Shown: positions 22,859-30,937 of the stretch, in pieces
How the letters are laid out: each line of letters opens with the position of its first letter
How positions within the stretch are numbered: the first letter of the stretch is position 1
Origin: Streptomyces physcomitrii
GTDB lineage: Bacteria; Actinomycetota; Actinomycetes; Streptomycetales; Streptomycetaceae
Reading direction: 5' to 3'
Assembly (NCBI RefSeq): GCF_012273655.1
Contig: NZ_JAAWWP010000035.1
Span: forward strand, 1-43,422
Length of the DNA: 43,422 bases
Position numbers and translations under genes: made by a program
The notes under the pieces: generated by a model
Database searches by the model: none
The model's input: the letters and a program-made list of their open reading frames with translations, nothing else
What the model was told of the DNA's origin: nothing

Positions 22859-24736
22859 CTACTCGCGGTCCTCGGCCGTGGAGCGGCGGCGGACCGCGAA
22901 GAAGGCCCCGGCAGCGCCGAGCACCACGACCGCCGCGACGATGCCGATCACGACACCCGTCGAGCTGGAGGAACCGGAGGAGTCGTCGGAGTCCGCGGGG
23001 GTCGCCGACCACCAGCTCCAGTAGCCGTCCTGGCCGTAGATGTTCCCGGCCTTCTCCGGCATCGTCGTGATCGACTTGATCTGGTCGGTGCGGTAGGCCT
23101 CCACGGCGTTCGGATACGCCATGACGCTCATATAGCCCGTGTCGTAGAGCCGCGACTCCATCTGCTTGACCAGCGTGGCCCGCTTCGCCTCGTCGTACTC
23201 GGCGAGCTGCTTGGCGTAGAGCTGGTCGTACTTCTTGTCGCAGATGAAGTTGTCGGTGGCCCCGGTGTCCTTGGGCGTCGCGGGCAGCGCGTCGCAGGTG
23301 TGGATGGACAGCACGAAGTCCGGGTCGGGGTTGACCGACCAGCCGTCGAAGGCGAGGTCGTACTCCCCGGCGAGCCAGGGGTCGGTGACGTTGTCCAGGC
23401 AGTTCAGCTTGAGGCCGATGCCCAGCTCGCCCCACCACTCCTTGAGGTACTTGCCGACCGCCGCGTCGTTCGGGTCGGTGGCGTGGCACAGCATGCGGTA
23501 GTTCAGCGGCTTGCCGTCCTTGCCGACGCGCTTGCCGTCACCGTTCTTCTTGTACCCGGCCTCGTCGAGGAGCCGGCCCGCCGCCTTCGGGTCGTAGGCC
23601 CACTCCTGGCTGTCCGAGGGCTCCCAGTAGTACGAGGTGAAGCGGGGCGGGATATAGCCCTTGCCCTCGACCGCGTGGCCCTGGAAGACCTTGTCCACGA
23701 TGGTCTTGCGGTCCACCCCGAGGAAGAGCGCCTTGCGCACCTTCTGGTCGAGCAGCGAGGGGTGCCCGTTGCCGAACTTCTCGCCGTCCTTGGAGCGGGC
23801 GCCCGGGTTGGTGGCGATGGAGTAGAAGCGCCGGCCGGGGGCGTCGTTCACCTTGATGTCGCTCTGGCCCTCAAGCGCCGCCGCCTGGGCGGGAGTCAGG
23901 CCCTGGACGAAGGAGACCTCGCCCTTCTTCAGGGCGGCGACGGCGGCGTCCCCGTCCTTGTAGTACTTGAAGACCAGCTCGTCGAACTTGGGCGCGCCCC
24001 GCCAGAAGGACTTGTTCGGCTTCAGGCGCACATAGCTGTCGGCCTTGTAGTCGGTGACCACGTACGGACCGTTGCCGACGATCGGGAACTTCTTGTCGTT
24101 GTTGAACTTGGAGAAGTCCTCCACCGACTCCCACTCGTGCTTGGGCACGATCGGCACGTCGAGCGCCGCCATCGTCGCCTGCGGCTTCTTCAGCTTGATG
24201 ACCAGCTCGGTCGCGCTCGGCGCCGTGACCTTCTCGAAGTTCCCGACGAAGCTGCCGTTCGCGGTGGCGGCGCCGTCGTCGGTCATCATCTTGTTGAAGG
24301 TCCAGGCCGCGTCCTCGGCGGTGACCTTCTTGCCGTCCGACCACTTCGAGTTGGAGCGGATCGTGTACGTCCAGGTCAGCTTGTCCGGGGAGGGCTTCCA
24401 GTCGGTGGCCAGACCCGGGATCGCGTGGTTGTCCTTCGGGTCGTAGTTCGTCAGGTACTCGTACATCAGCCGGTGCACGCTGGTGCTCACCAGGCGGGTG
24501 GCGAGGAAGGGGCTCAGCGAGTCGACGCTCTGCGCGACCGCGACCGTCAGCGTCTTCTTTCCGTCGTCCGCGGCTTGCGCCTGCTGCGGGGCGGGGCTGA
24601 GCGGAGTGGCCAGGGCGGCCGTGAGACCGAAGGCGGCGGCGCCGGAGGCGGCCAGCATCTTCAGGCGGCCACCGCGTCCGCGCCTCTGAAGCCGGGTCAG
24701 AAATCGGGCCGTGCCGTGTGGATCTTGTCTGTCCAT
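22859..24736 (-). CDS. oppA: Family 5 extracellular solute-binding protein, anchored by a C-terminal membrane helix
   Basis: 625 residues from ATG 24736. SBP_bac_5 (OppA/DppA) features: TLTVAVAQSVDSLSPF, YEYLTNYDPKDN..IPGLATDWKPSPDKLTWTYTIR, WSDGKKVTAEDAAWTF, LDQKVRKALFLGVDRKTIV. The N-terminus is an export signal of the Sec type (basic, hydrophobic AAAFGLTAALATPLSPA, predicted cut after A55, Q-A-Q-A|A-D); no lipobox Cys is visible. Instead the C-terminus has a Ser-rich linker (GSSSS) and a helix V595-V615 followed by RRR, i.e. a stop-transfer anchor. This is an alternative to lipid anchoring. Frame extends 16 residues to 24784 but that region is not signal-like. It binds the ligand outside the membrane and feeds OppB/C. 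Confidence 0.9.
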   Translation of the reverse strand: MDRQDPHGTARFLTRLQRRGRGGRLKMLAASGAAAFGLTAALATPLSPAPQQAQAADDGKKTLTVAVAQSVDSLSPFLATRLVSTSVHRLMYEYLTNYDPKDNHAIPGLATDWKPSPDKLTWTYTIRSNSKWSDGKKVTAEDAAWTFNKMMTDDGAATANGSFVGNFEKVTAPSATELVIKLKKPQATMAALDVPIVPKHEWESVEDFSKFNNDKKFPIVGNGPYVVTDYKADSYVRLKPNKSFWRGAPKFDELVFKYYKDGDAAVAALKKGEVSFVQGLTPAQAAALEGQSDIKVNDAPGRRFYSIATNPGARSKDGEKFGNGHPSLLDQKVRKALFLGVDRKTIVDKVFQGHAVEGKGYIPPRFTSYYWEPSDSQEWAYDPKAAGRLLDEAGYKKNGDGKRVGKDGKPLNYRMLCHATDPNDAAVGKYLKEWWGELGIGLKLNCLDNVTDPWLAGEYDLAFDGWSVNPDPDFVLSIHTCDALPATPKDTGATDNFICDKKYDQLYAKQLAEYDEAKRATLVKQMESRLYDTGYMSVMAYPNAVEAYRTDQIKSITTMPEKAGNIYGQDGYWSWWSATPADSDDSSGSSSSTGVVIGIVAAVVVLGAAGAFFAVRRRSTAEDRE

Positions 24737-24808
24737 GGGTCGTGACCTCGCGTCATCACTCGCGCAGGGTGGCTGGTCGATCATGAGACGCCAGCGGGTT
24801 GATGTGTG

Positions 24809-24838
24809 TGTCTATCAGCGGCAATCGGCAGTCGTCAA
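24809..24838 (-). promoter_or_regulatory. Probable oppA operon promoter
   Basis: Read on the minus strand: -35 TTGACG (24838-24833), 18-base spacer, -10 TAGACA (24814-24809). The expected start point is near 24801-24802, giving a ~65-base leader to ATG 24736. The -35 is close to the vegetative consensus. Confidence 0.55.
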
Positions 24839-25287
24839 CGGCGGGTGAACCCCATGTGGCCTGCGGAAATAACGAGTTGACCGGCATTTCACGCCCATTG
24901 GACCAGACCGGTGAAAGCTGCCAGGCCAGGACGTGGCGGTGGTCGGCGGGCTGGTGGGAGGCACTGGGCACCGGAGACGGGGCGGACGCGGTGGACTCGG
25001 GCTGCCGGACGGGATCTGACGCGGCATCGGCCACGGAGTGTGCCATGCGCGCCGAGGGCCCGCACCGCGAGAACGGTGCGGGCCCTCGTCAGGCCGTACG
25101 GATGAGGCCGGGGCGGGTGCGGGGACCTCGCCGGGGTGGGCACGGGGCGGGTGCGGCTGCCCCGGCCGGGCTGCGCGGGGCATCTCGGCCGCGGTGCGCG
25201 CGGGAGCCCCGGCCGCGGTGGCAGCCGGGGCGAGCGAGGTCGGCGGCGCCTCGCGCGGTGGTCGCCGCGTGCCCCGCGCCGGATCCG
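24839..25287. other. Gene-free stretch upstream of oppA, with a hairpin terminator
   Basis: No credible gene is seen in these ~450 bases. The segment nearest oppA is less GC-rich (ATAACGAG, TTTCACGCCC) as expected of a promoter region. The rest carries the terminator of the MinD-like gene and about 200 bases of G+C-rich DNA between its stop and that terminator. Confidence 0.5.
25054..25087. terminator. 14-bp perfect hairpin, terminator of the MinD-like gene
   Basis: GAGGGCCCGCACCG (25054-25067), loop CGAGAA, CGGTGCGGGCCCTC (25074-25087) is a perfect 14-bp stem. It lies about 200 bases downstream of the MinD-like stop (25288) on the minus strand and would also block leftward read-through into oppA. 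Confidence 0.8.
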
Positions 25288-28200
25288 CTACTGCTGCGGC
25301 TGCCCGCCCGGCGGTATCGGCCCCTGGAGCCCATTCGGCTGCCCCGGCGCGCCCTGCCCCTGCTGCGGGTACCCCTGCCCCGACTGCCCGGGCGGCAACT
25401 GGTGCTGCGCCGGGGGCTGTTGGTAGGGCTGCCCCGGTCCCGGCTGCCCCCAGCCCTGGCCGGCGCCCGGCTGCTGCGGGTGGCCCCCCGGCGCGGGCTG
25501 GCCCTGGCCCTGGCCCGGATAAGGCTGCTGGCCCTGGTAGGGCTGCTGCGGGTAGCCCTGGCCCGGCTGCTGCGGCGCCTGCTGCCCGCCGGGCATCGGC
25601 GGCGCGACCTGCGGCGGCGGGTTGCCGTCCGAGGTCCAGAGCCCCTGCGCCTGCTGGGCCCGCGAGAAGTCCTCCGCGACCATCGCCGAGAGGTTGAAGT
25701 AGGCCTCACGCACCTTCGGGCGCATCATGTCGAGGTCGACCTCGGCACCGGCCGCCAGATGCTCGTCGAAGGGCACCACGACCACCCCGCGGCACCGGGT
25801 CTCGAAGTGGCTGACGATGTCGTCCACCTTGATCATCTTGCCGGTCTCGCGGACCCCCGAGATCACCGTGATCGAGCGCGAGACCAGGTCCGCGTACCCG
25901 TGGGCGGAGAGCCAGTCGAGCGTGGTCGAGGCGCTGCTCGCCCCGTCCACCGAGGGCGTGGAGATGATGATCAGCTGGTCGGCGAGGTCGAGCACCCCGC
26001 GCATCGCGCTGTACAGCAGGCCGGTACCGGAGTCGGTCAGGATCACCGGGTACTGCTTGCCGAGCACATCGATCGCCCGCCGGTAGTCCTCGTCGTTGAA
26101 GGTCGTCGACACCGCCGGGTCCACGTCGTTGGCGAGGATCTCCAGACCGGACGGCGCCTGCGAGGTGAAGCGCCGGATGTCCATGTACGAGTTCAGGTAC
26201 GGGATCGCCTGGACCAGGTCGCGGATGGTTGCCCCGGTCTCCCGGCGCACCCGGCGGCCGAGCGTCCCCGCGTCCGGGTTGGCGTCGATCGCGAGGATCT
26301 TGTCCTGGCGCTCGCTGGCCAGCGTGGCACCGAGCGCGGTGGTGGTGGTCGTCTTGCCGACGCCGCCCTTGAGGCTGATCACCGCGATCCGGTAGCAGGA
26401 GAGCACCGGCGTACGGATCAGCTCCAGCTTCCGCGCCCGCTCCGCCTCCTCCTTCTTGTTGCCCAGCTTGAACCGGCTCGCCGCCGAGGGCTTCCCGCTC
26501 CTGGCCTTCTGCCGCTTGGCGTTGACCAGCCGGTCCGAGGACAACTCGGTCGCCGCCGTGTACCCGAGCGGCGTCCCCGGATTGGTGGGCTGCCGCTGCT
26601 CGTGCTGCACCGCCTGCGGATAGGTGGCACCGGTCCGCGGGTCGACTCCCGGCTGGCCCGGCCCGCCCTGCTGACCCGGCCCGGCTTGCTGACCCGGCAC
26701 AACGGGCTGGCCGGGGGCGTAGGCGCCCGGGGCCTGGTGGGGCTGGGGCGCCTGCGGGTTCTGGGGTTGGTCGGGGTTCTGGGCCTGGTGGGGGTTCTGG
26801 GGCTGGGGCTGGTACTGGGACGGAGGCTGGCCCTGGGGGTGCTGACCCTGCGGGAAGGGCTGGGCCTGGCCGGGCTGGGCGCCCGGGGCCGGGTAGGGCT
26901 GGCCGGGGTACTGCTGGCCCGGCTGGGCGCCGGGGTAGGGCTGACCCGGTCCGGGCTGGCCGGGCTGGCCCGGTTGGCCCGCTTGTCCCTGCTGAGGTGC
27001 CTGTCCCTGCTGGGGTGCCTGGCCGGGCTGGTTCGGCCGGCCCGGGTACGGCTGCTGGCCCTGCCCCTGCGGGTAGCCCTGACCGGGCTGCTGGCCCGGC
27101 TGCTGGCCGTACGGGGGCTGCTGTCCCGGGAGTTGGTGGCCGGGGCCCGGCTGCTGCGGCGGGTACGGATGGCCGGGTTGCCCCGGCTGCTGCGGGAACT
27201 GACCCGGCTGCTCGGGGTGCCCCTGCCCCGGAGCCTCCTGCCCCGGGCCGCGCGGCGGTACGGCGGCGGGTCCCTGCCCCGGCTCCGCGGTCCGGTCGAG
27301 GGGTGCGGGCAGGTTCGCCCCGGGCACCGCGTCCTCGGCGCCCGGCCGGTTGGCTGCGGTCGGGAACGGGGCACGGCTGGTCGGCTGCGAGTGCACCGAG
27401 GCCGCGGGCTCCGAGGAGGCGAAGGGGCTAGGGGAGCCGGGGGGCTGTGCGGCACCGGGAGGCTGTGCGGCGTCGGTGGGCGCGGCCGGTCCGGAGGGCG
27501 CGGCACCGGGGCCCTGAGGGAAGCCGTAGCCACCCTGGGGGAAGCCGTACCCGCCCTGCGGCGGCTGGGCTCCCGGCTGCGCCGCGGCGGCGGGGTTCGG
27601 GAAGCCGTACCCGCCGGGCACGTCGGCCTGCGGGGGCTGGACCCCCGGTTGGGGCTGGGCGCCTGGCTGCGGCTGTTGTGCTGCGGGGTGGGGCTGGGGC
27701 TGGGCCCCCTGCTGCCCGGTGCCGAAGGGCTGGGGGAAGCCGTAACCGCCGTTCTGCGGGCCGGAGTCGGGGCCCGTACCGGCCGGTCGCGGGAAGCCGT
27801 AACCGTCGGGCTGACCCTGTGACGGTCCGTCAGGTGCCGCTGCCGCGCCGCCAGTTGGCTGCGGGAAGCCGTAACTGCCGCCCGGCTGCTGCTCGTTCCG
27901 TGCGGCCGGGGCCGCGCCCGGCGTGGGCATGCCGTAGCCGCCCGGACGCGAAGGGGCACCGGGGGCGAAAGGATTCCGTGGGACATCCTCGGCCGCGGGG
28001 TCACCTGCGGCGTTCGGGGCGCCCGACGCCGGGCCACCGGGAACACCGGGAGCGGGCGTCGGGGTGCCGGAGGCCGGGGTGGTGGGATGCACCGGGGGCA
28101 CGGCGGCCGTCGGCGGCTGCCAGGCCTGCGGGGCGGGCTGCGGAGCCTGCGGCTGGTACGGCGCCGAGGGCGGCAGCTCACCCGGAGCCTGCGGCCCGGC

Positions 28201-30540
28201 GGCCGAATCCCCTTGCTCCGCCCGGGAGTCGGCGGGCCACTGCCCCGCGGTCGGCGGCGCCGCGGGCTGGAAGTCCGGCGGCAGCGGCGGCAGTCCCGCC
28301 TGCGGCACGGGCGGCGGTGTCCACGCCGGGGGCGCGTCCTGCCGAGCGCCCTCGGTGCCGAAGTCGGAGGGCACGGCGTCCTGCGGCTCGGGTGCCGCGG
28401 TCGGCGGTACGGAACCCTCCGGCCCCCCGGACCGCGACTTCGCGCGACCGCTCAGGCTGATGCGGATGGTGCTGGGGGAGGAGAGATCGCCTTCGTCCGA
28501 CAGGTCGTCGTTCGACAGGTCGGCTTCGGCGGGCAGGTCGCCGGGGCCGCCGGACTGGTCACCCTGGTCGAGCGGGGCGTCCTGGCTCGACAGCCTGTCC
28601 TGGTCCGGCAGTTCGGCCTGATCGTCGTGGGTGCTGGTGCTGGTGCTGGTGCTGGTGCTGGTGTCGCTGTCCGGGTCGGCCGGTGCCGCCGCGGGGAGGA
28701 CCGTGTCGTCGGTGGCGGCGCCGCCCTCGATGTCTGCGCCATCGGCGCCGCGTGCGGTGAACTCGTCATTCTCCAGAGCCTCTTGGCCGCTTGCCGACTC
28801 CGCCTCGGCCGCGTCCGTGGAAGCCTCGCTCTCCACAGCGGTGCCCGAGGCGCCAGTCGAATCCGGGGAAGCCTCGCCCCTGGACTCCTCATCCCCATCC
28901 CTGGACGCGTCCCCGGCGTCTTCCTGCCTCGGCAGGATCGCCCACTCGTCGCTGTCGCTCCGCTCGGCCTCCGGGCTTTCCGGATCTTCGGGCAGGGTGA
29001 AACTGTCCGGTCCCAGCGGCGGGGCGGAGGAGTACGGCTCGTCGCCGTTGTCGGCGCCGGTGCCGATAGAGGCGTCAGGGTCAGCGTCGGCGGCGGTCTC
29101 GGAACCGGCGTCCGTCGCGTACGCGGAGGCCGCACCGGAAGCAGCAGTCTCGCCCGCGAGGCTGGAAGCCTGCTCGCTGTCGCCGCCCTCCGCGTCGTCC
29201 GCGTCGTCCGCCTCCGTACCGGTGGCCCCATCGCTGAACCCAGAAGCAGCGGACCCGGATGCAGCGGACCCGGATGCAGCGGACTCAGAGGCACCGGACC
29301 CGGAGGTGCCGGGCAGGGCGGCTGAGGTACCGCCGACCCATCCTTCGGTCTCCGACTCCGACTCCGACTCCGACTCTGACTCCGACTTCGACTCCGCTTC
29401 CGTCCCGGCCTGAGCCTGGGCCTCGGTTCCGGCGGAGGCCTCCGCGGTCTCTGCGGCCGCCTCGCGTTCGGCGGCCTTGCGCTCGCCGATCTCGCGGAGT
29501 TCCTGCTGAAGGGCGGAGGAGCTGAAGCGCATGGTGGCGCCGCTCTCCAGGTCGCCGCTGCTGTCCGCCGCTCCGGACGAACCGGCCCCGAAAGCAGAGG
29601 CGTTGGCGGTACCGCCCTCGTCCGGCACCCCCGTACCGCTCCCCTCCGCGAACGGAGCCGGAGGAGCACTGGGAGGCGGCGGCACGAAGGGCGTCGGGAA
29701 GGGCGGCGCCTCGGGCGCGGCAGCGGAAGCCTCAGATACCGCCGGGGCCGAGGACGCTGAGGGCGCCGGGTATCCGGAGGCGTCCGTATATCCGGAGGGG
29801 TCGGAAGTCCCCCCGGTTCCAGCGGAGTTGCCGGACCCGAACCCCCCAGAACCCTCCGCAGCCCCGTACGAGCCGGAAGAAGGCGAACCGGAAGAAGACG
29901 AACCGGAAGAGGGTGAAGAAGACGGCGAACCGGAGGAACCGGCCGACTCGAAGCCGCCCGGCAGCGGGAAGCTCGGTACCGCGGTCGGGTCCGCGACGCT
30001 GCCGGGAACCTCCCCGGAGGAGGCGCCGCCGCTCCAGGGTCCGCTCACCGGGGTCCCGGAAGCTGCTCCGCCCCCGAGCACACTGGCGAAGCCGTAGCCG
30101 GAGGGGTCGGGGGAGGCACCGGGACCCGAGCCCTCGGCGTAACCGCCGCCGTCCGGAGATCCGGGCCCGCTCCCGTCCGCCTGACCGCTTCCCGGAGCCG
30201 GAGGGGGCGTACCCCAGCCCGGCCCGGCGTCCCGGCCGTACCCGTCCTGGGGCTGCTGCGGCACGGCGCCCGGACCGGCCGGCGGCGGGAGCGGAGCGCC
30301 CACGGGCGGCGGGGGAGGAGTGGCAGCGAACGGCGGAGGCGTCGGCGCGGAGGCCGAAGGCGAGGCGGCCGCGCCGCCCGTGGGTTCGTCGGCGGCGTCG
30401 GAGGCGTTCTGGGTGTACCAGGCAGGCGGGGCGTAGTCGATGGTGAACTCGCCCGTCGTCTCCATGGGGGACTCGGCGTCGGACTGGTCCTCGCCGGGCG
30501 TGGCCCAGCCCCCGCGGTTACCGTCCCGATCGCTGCTCAC
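25288..30540 (-). CDS. MinD/ParA-like ATPase with a ~1370-residue disordered Pro/Gln/Ser-rich N-terminus (EspI-like)
   Basis: 1750 residues from GTG 30540, with AGGAGGAA just upstream. The ATPase lies near the C-terminus, about 1380-1650: deviant Walker A LKGGVGKTT with signature Lys1391 and K1396, then ILAIDANPDAGTLGRRV, the switch-like ILTDSGTGLLYSAMRG, and VVPFDEHLAAGAEVDLDMM. The rest is low complexity: acidic Ser/Glu part, Gly/Pro/Gln part, and a Q/P tail (GQGYPQQ). It contains seven copies of a G-Y-G-F-P motif and hexapeptide-like SE/ST runs. A Pro-rich leader before a MinD-like domain is the architecture of EspI of mycobacterial ESX-1, and the neighbouring EccD fragment supports that comparison. 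No partner EccC or Esx genes are present. Role is not known; ParA-like positioning or control of secretion are options. Confidence 0.82.
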   Translation of the reverse strand: MSSDRDGNRGGWATPGEDQSDAESPMETTGEFTIDYAPPAWYTQNASDAADEPTGGAAASPSASAPTPPPFAATPPPPPVGAPLPPPAGPGAVPQQPQDGYGRDAGPGWGTPPPAPGSGQADGSGPGSPDGGGYAEGSGPGASPDPSGYGFASVLGGGAASGTPVSGPWSGGASSGEVPGSVADPTAVPSFPLPGGFESAGSSGSPSSSPSSGSSSSGSPSSGSYGAAEGSGGFGSGNSAGTGGTSDPSGYTDASGYPAPSASSAPAVSEASAAAPEAPPFPTPFVPPPPSAPPAPFAEGSGTGVPDEGGTANASAFGAGSSGAADSSGDLESGATMRFSSSALQQELREIGERKAAEREAAAETAEASAGTEAQAQAGTEAESKSESESESESESETEGWVGGTSAALPGTSGSGASESAASGSAASGSAASGFSDGATGTEADDADDAEGGDSEQASSLAGETAASGAASAYATDAGSETAADADPDASIGTGADNGDEPYSSAPPLGPDSFTLPEDPESPEAERSDSDEWAILPRQEDAGDASRDGDEESRGEASPDSTGASGTAVESEASTDAAEAESASGQEALENDEFTARGADGADIEGGAATDDTVLPAAAPADPDSDTSTSTSTSTSTHDDQAELPDQDRLSSQDAPLDQGDQSGGPGDLPAEADLSNDDLSDEGDLSSPSTIRISLSGRAKSRSGGPEGSVPPTAAPEPQDAVPSDFGTEGARQDAPPAWTPPPVPQAGLPPLPPDFQPAAPPTAGQWPADSRAEQGDSAAGPQAPGELPPSAPYQPQAPQPAPQAWQPPTAAVPPVHPTTPASGTPTPAPGVPGGPASGAPNAAGDPAAEDVPRNPFAPGAPSRPGGYGMPTPGAAPAARNEQQPGGSYGFPQPTGGAAAAPDGPSQGQPDGYGFPRPAGTGPDSGPQNGGYGFPQPFGTGQQGAQPQPHPAAQQPQPGAQPQPGVQPPQADVPGGYGFPNPAAAAQPGAQPPQGGYGFPQGGYGFPQGPGAAPSGPAAPTDAAQPPGAAQPPGSPSPFASSEPAASVHSQPTSRAPFPTAANRPGAEDAVPGANLPAPLDRTAEPGQGPAAVPPRGPGQEAPGQGHPEQPGQFPQQPGQPGHPYPPQQPGPGHQLPGQQPPYGQQPGQQPGQGYPQGQGQQPYPGRPNQPGQAPQQGQAPQQGQAGQPGQPGQPGPGQPYPGAQPGQQYPGQPYPAPGAQPGQAQPFPQGQHPQGQPPSQYQPQPQNPHQAQNPDQPQNPQAPQPHQAPGAYAPGQPVVPGQQAGPGQQGGPGQPGVDPRTGATYPQAVQHEQRQPTNPGTPLGYTAATELSSDRLVNAKRQKARSGKPSAASRFKLGNKKEEAERARKLELIRTPVLSCYRIAVISLKGGVGKTTTTTALGATLASERQDKILAIDANPDAGTLGRRVRRETGATIRDLVQAIPYLNSYMDIRRFTSQAPSGLEILANDVDPAVSTTFNDEDYRRAIDVLGKQYPVILTDSGTGLLYSAMRGVLDLADQLIIISTPSVDGASSASTTLDWLSAHGYADLVSRSITVISGVRETGKMIKVDDIVSHFETRCRGVVVVPFDEHLAAGAEVDLDMMRPKVREAYFNLSAMVAEDFSRAQQAQGLWTSDGNPPPQVAPPMPGGQQAPQQPGQGYPQQPYQGQQPYPGQGQGQPAPGGHPQQPGAGQGWGQPGPGQPYQQPPAQHQLPPGQSGQGYPQQGQGAPGQPNGLQGPIPPGGQPQQ
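27531..27945 (-). repeat. Seven G-Y-G-(F/M)-P motif repeats in the MinD-like protein
   Basis: On the minus strand the codons for Y-G-F-P (or Y-G-M-P once) recur near 27531, 27542, 27602, 27736, 27793, 27865 and 27930, mostly as GGYGFPQP-like units with variable Pro/Gln/Ala spacers. The two copies nearest the C-terminus are adjacent. Confidence 0.8.
28631..28660. repeat. GTGCTG hexamer repeat, five copies
   Basis: Perfect tandem (GTGCTG)5, coding a Ser-Thr run on the minus strand; a length-variable tract candidate within the MinD-like gene. Units are two codons, so copy changes keep the frame. Confidence 0.85.
29246..29290. repeat. 15-bp tandem repeat, three copies
   Basis: GCAGCGGACCCGGAT occurs at 29246-29260 and 29261-29275, with a diverged third copy at 29276-29290. 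On the minus strand it encodes repeated S-A-A-S-G units. Unit length is five codons. Confidence 0.85.
29351..29392. repeat. TCCGAC hexamer repeat, seven copies (two diverged)
   Basis: TCCGAC four times, then TCTGAC, TCCGAC, TTCGAC. On the minus strand it codes for an alternating Ser-Glu run in the MinD-like protein. Confidence 0.85.
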
Positions 30541-30937
30541 AATTCCTCCTGCTGATGTGGTCGAGCACCCTCGTGCGCCGTCGGCACACCGCGACTTCCG
30601 CTCTCCAGAAGCCGCCGCTACCGCCGGAATACCCCTCGGGCGCGAACGGCCCTTCCGCTCTCACCGCCGCCGGACACCCATGCCGCGCCCCACCCCAGCC
30701 TAATCACCGGCGGCGGCGGGCGGTCCGTTCCGCCCTGCGACCGGTACCGGGCTGGTACATGCGCCGCCCGGAGAAGGCCCAAGCCGCCAGCCATAGGGGA
30801 TATTTCGGTACGTTCGGGTGTACCGCGTCAAAGCCTGCATGGCCGAAGTCACCCCCGCCCGAACGGCGTCGGCCCCTCGACGCGGACCACTTCCGTAGGA
30901 CGCGTCCGTCCCGGAGGGAGAGGGGAAGGGGAGGGGC
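30541..30937. promoter_or_regulatory. Divergent control region with palindrome, between the MinD-like gene and the EccD fragment
   Basis: No credible gene in these 397 bases. A palindrome CGGTAC (30806-30811) ... GTACCG (30820-30825) with an 8-base spacer may be an operator. On the minus strand TTGACG lies at 30831-30826 but no well-spaced -10 follows. A frame-2 stop TAG at 30896-30898 closes any upward extension of the EccD fragment. Confidence 0.35.

Noticed and set aside
24756..25046. Small minus-strand open frame upstream of oppA
   Set aside because: No ribosome site, no motif, overlaps the promoter region; composition is ordinary for spacer.
25088..25287. Extra C-terminal coding sequence for the MinD-like gene in another frame
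   Set aside because: The TAG at 25288-25290 ends a Q/P-rich tail naturally; the downstream frames have only low-complexity composition, so no frameshift is supported.
24799..27822. Long plus-strand open frame opposite the MinD-like gene
   Set aside because: Composed of Arg/Leu/Gly shadow sequence of the Pro/Gln-rich codons; no motif or ribosome site.
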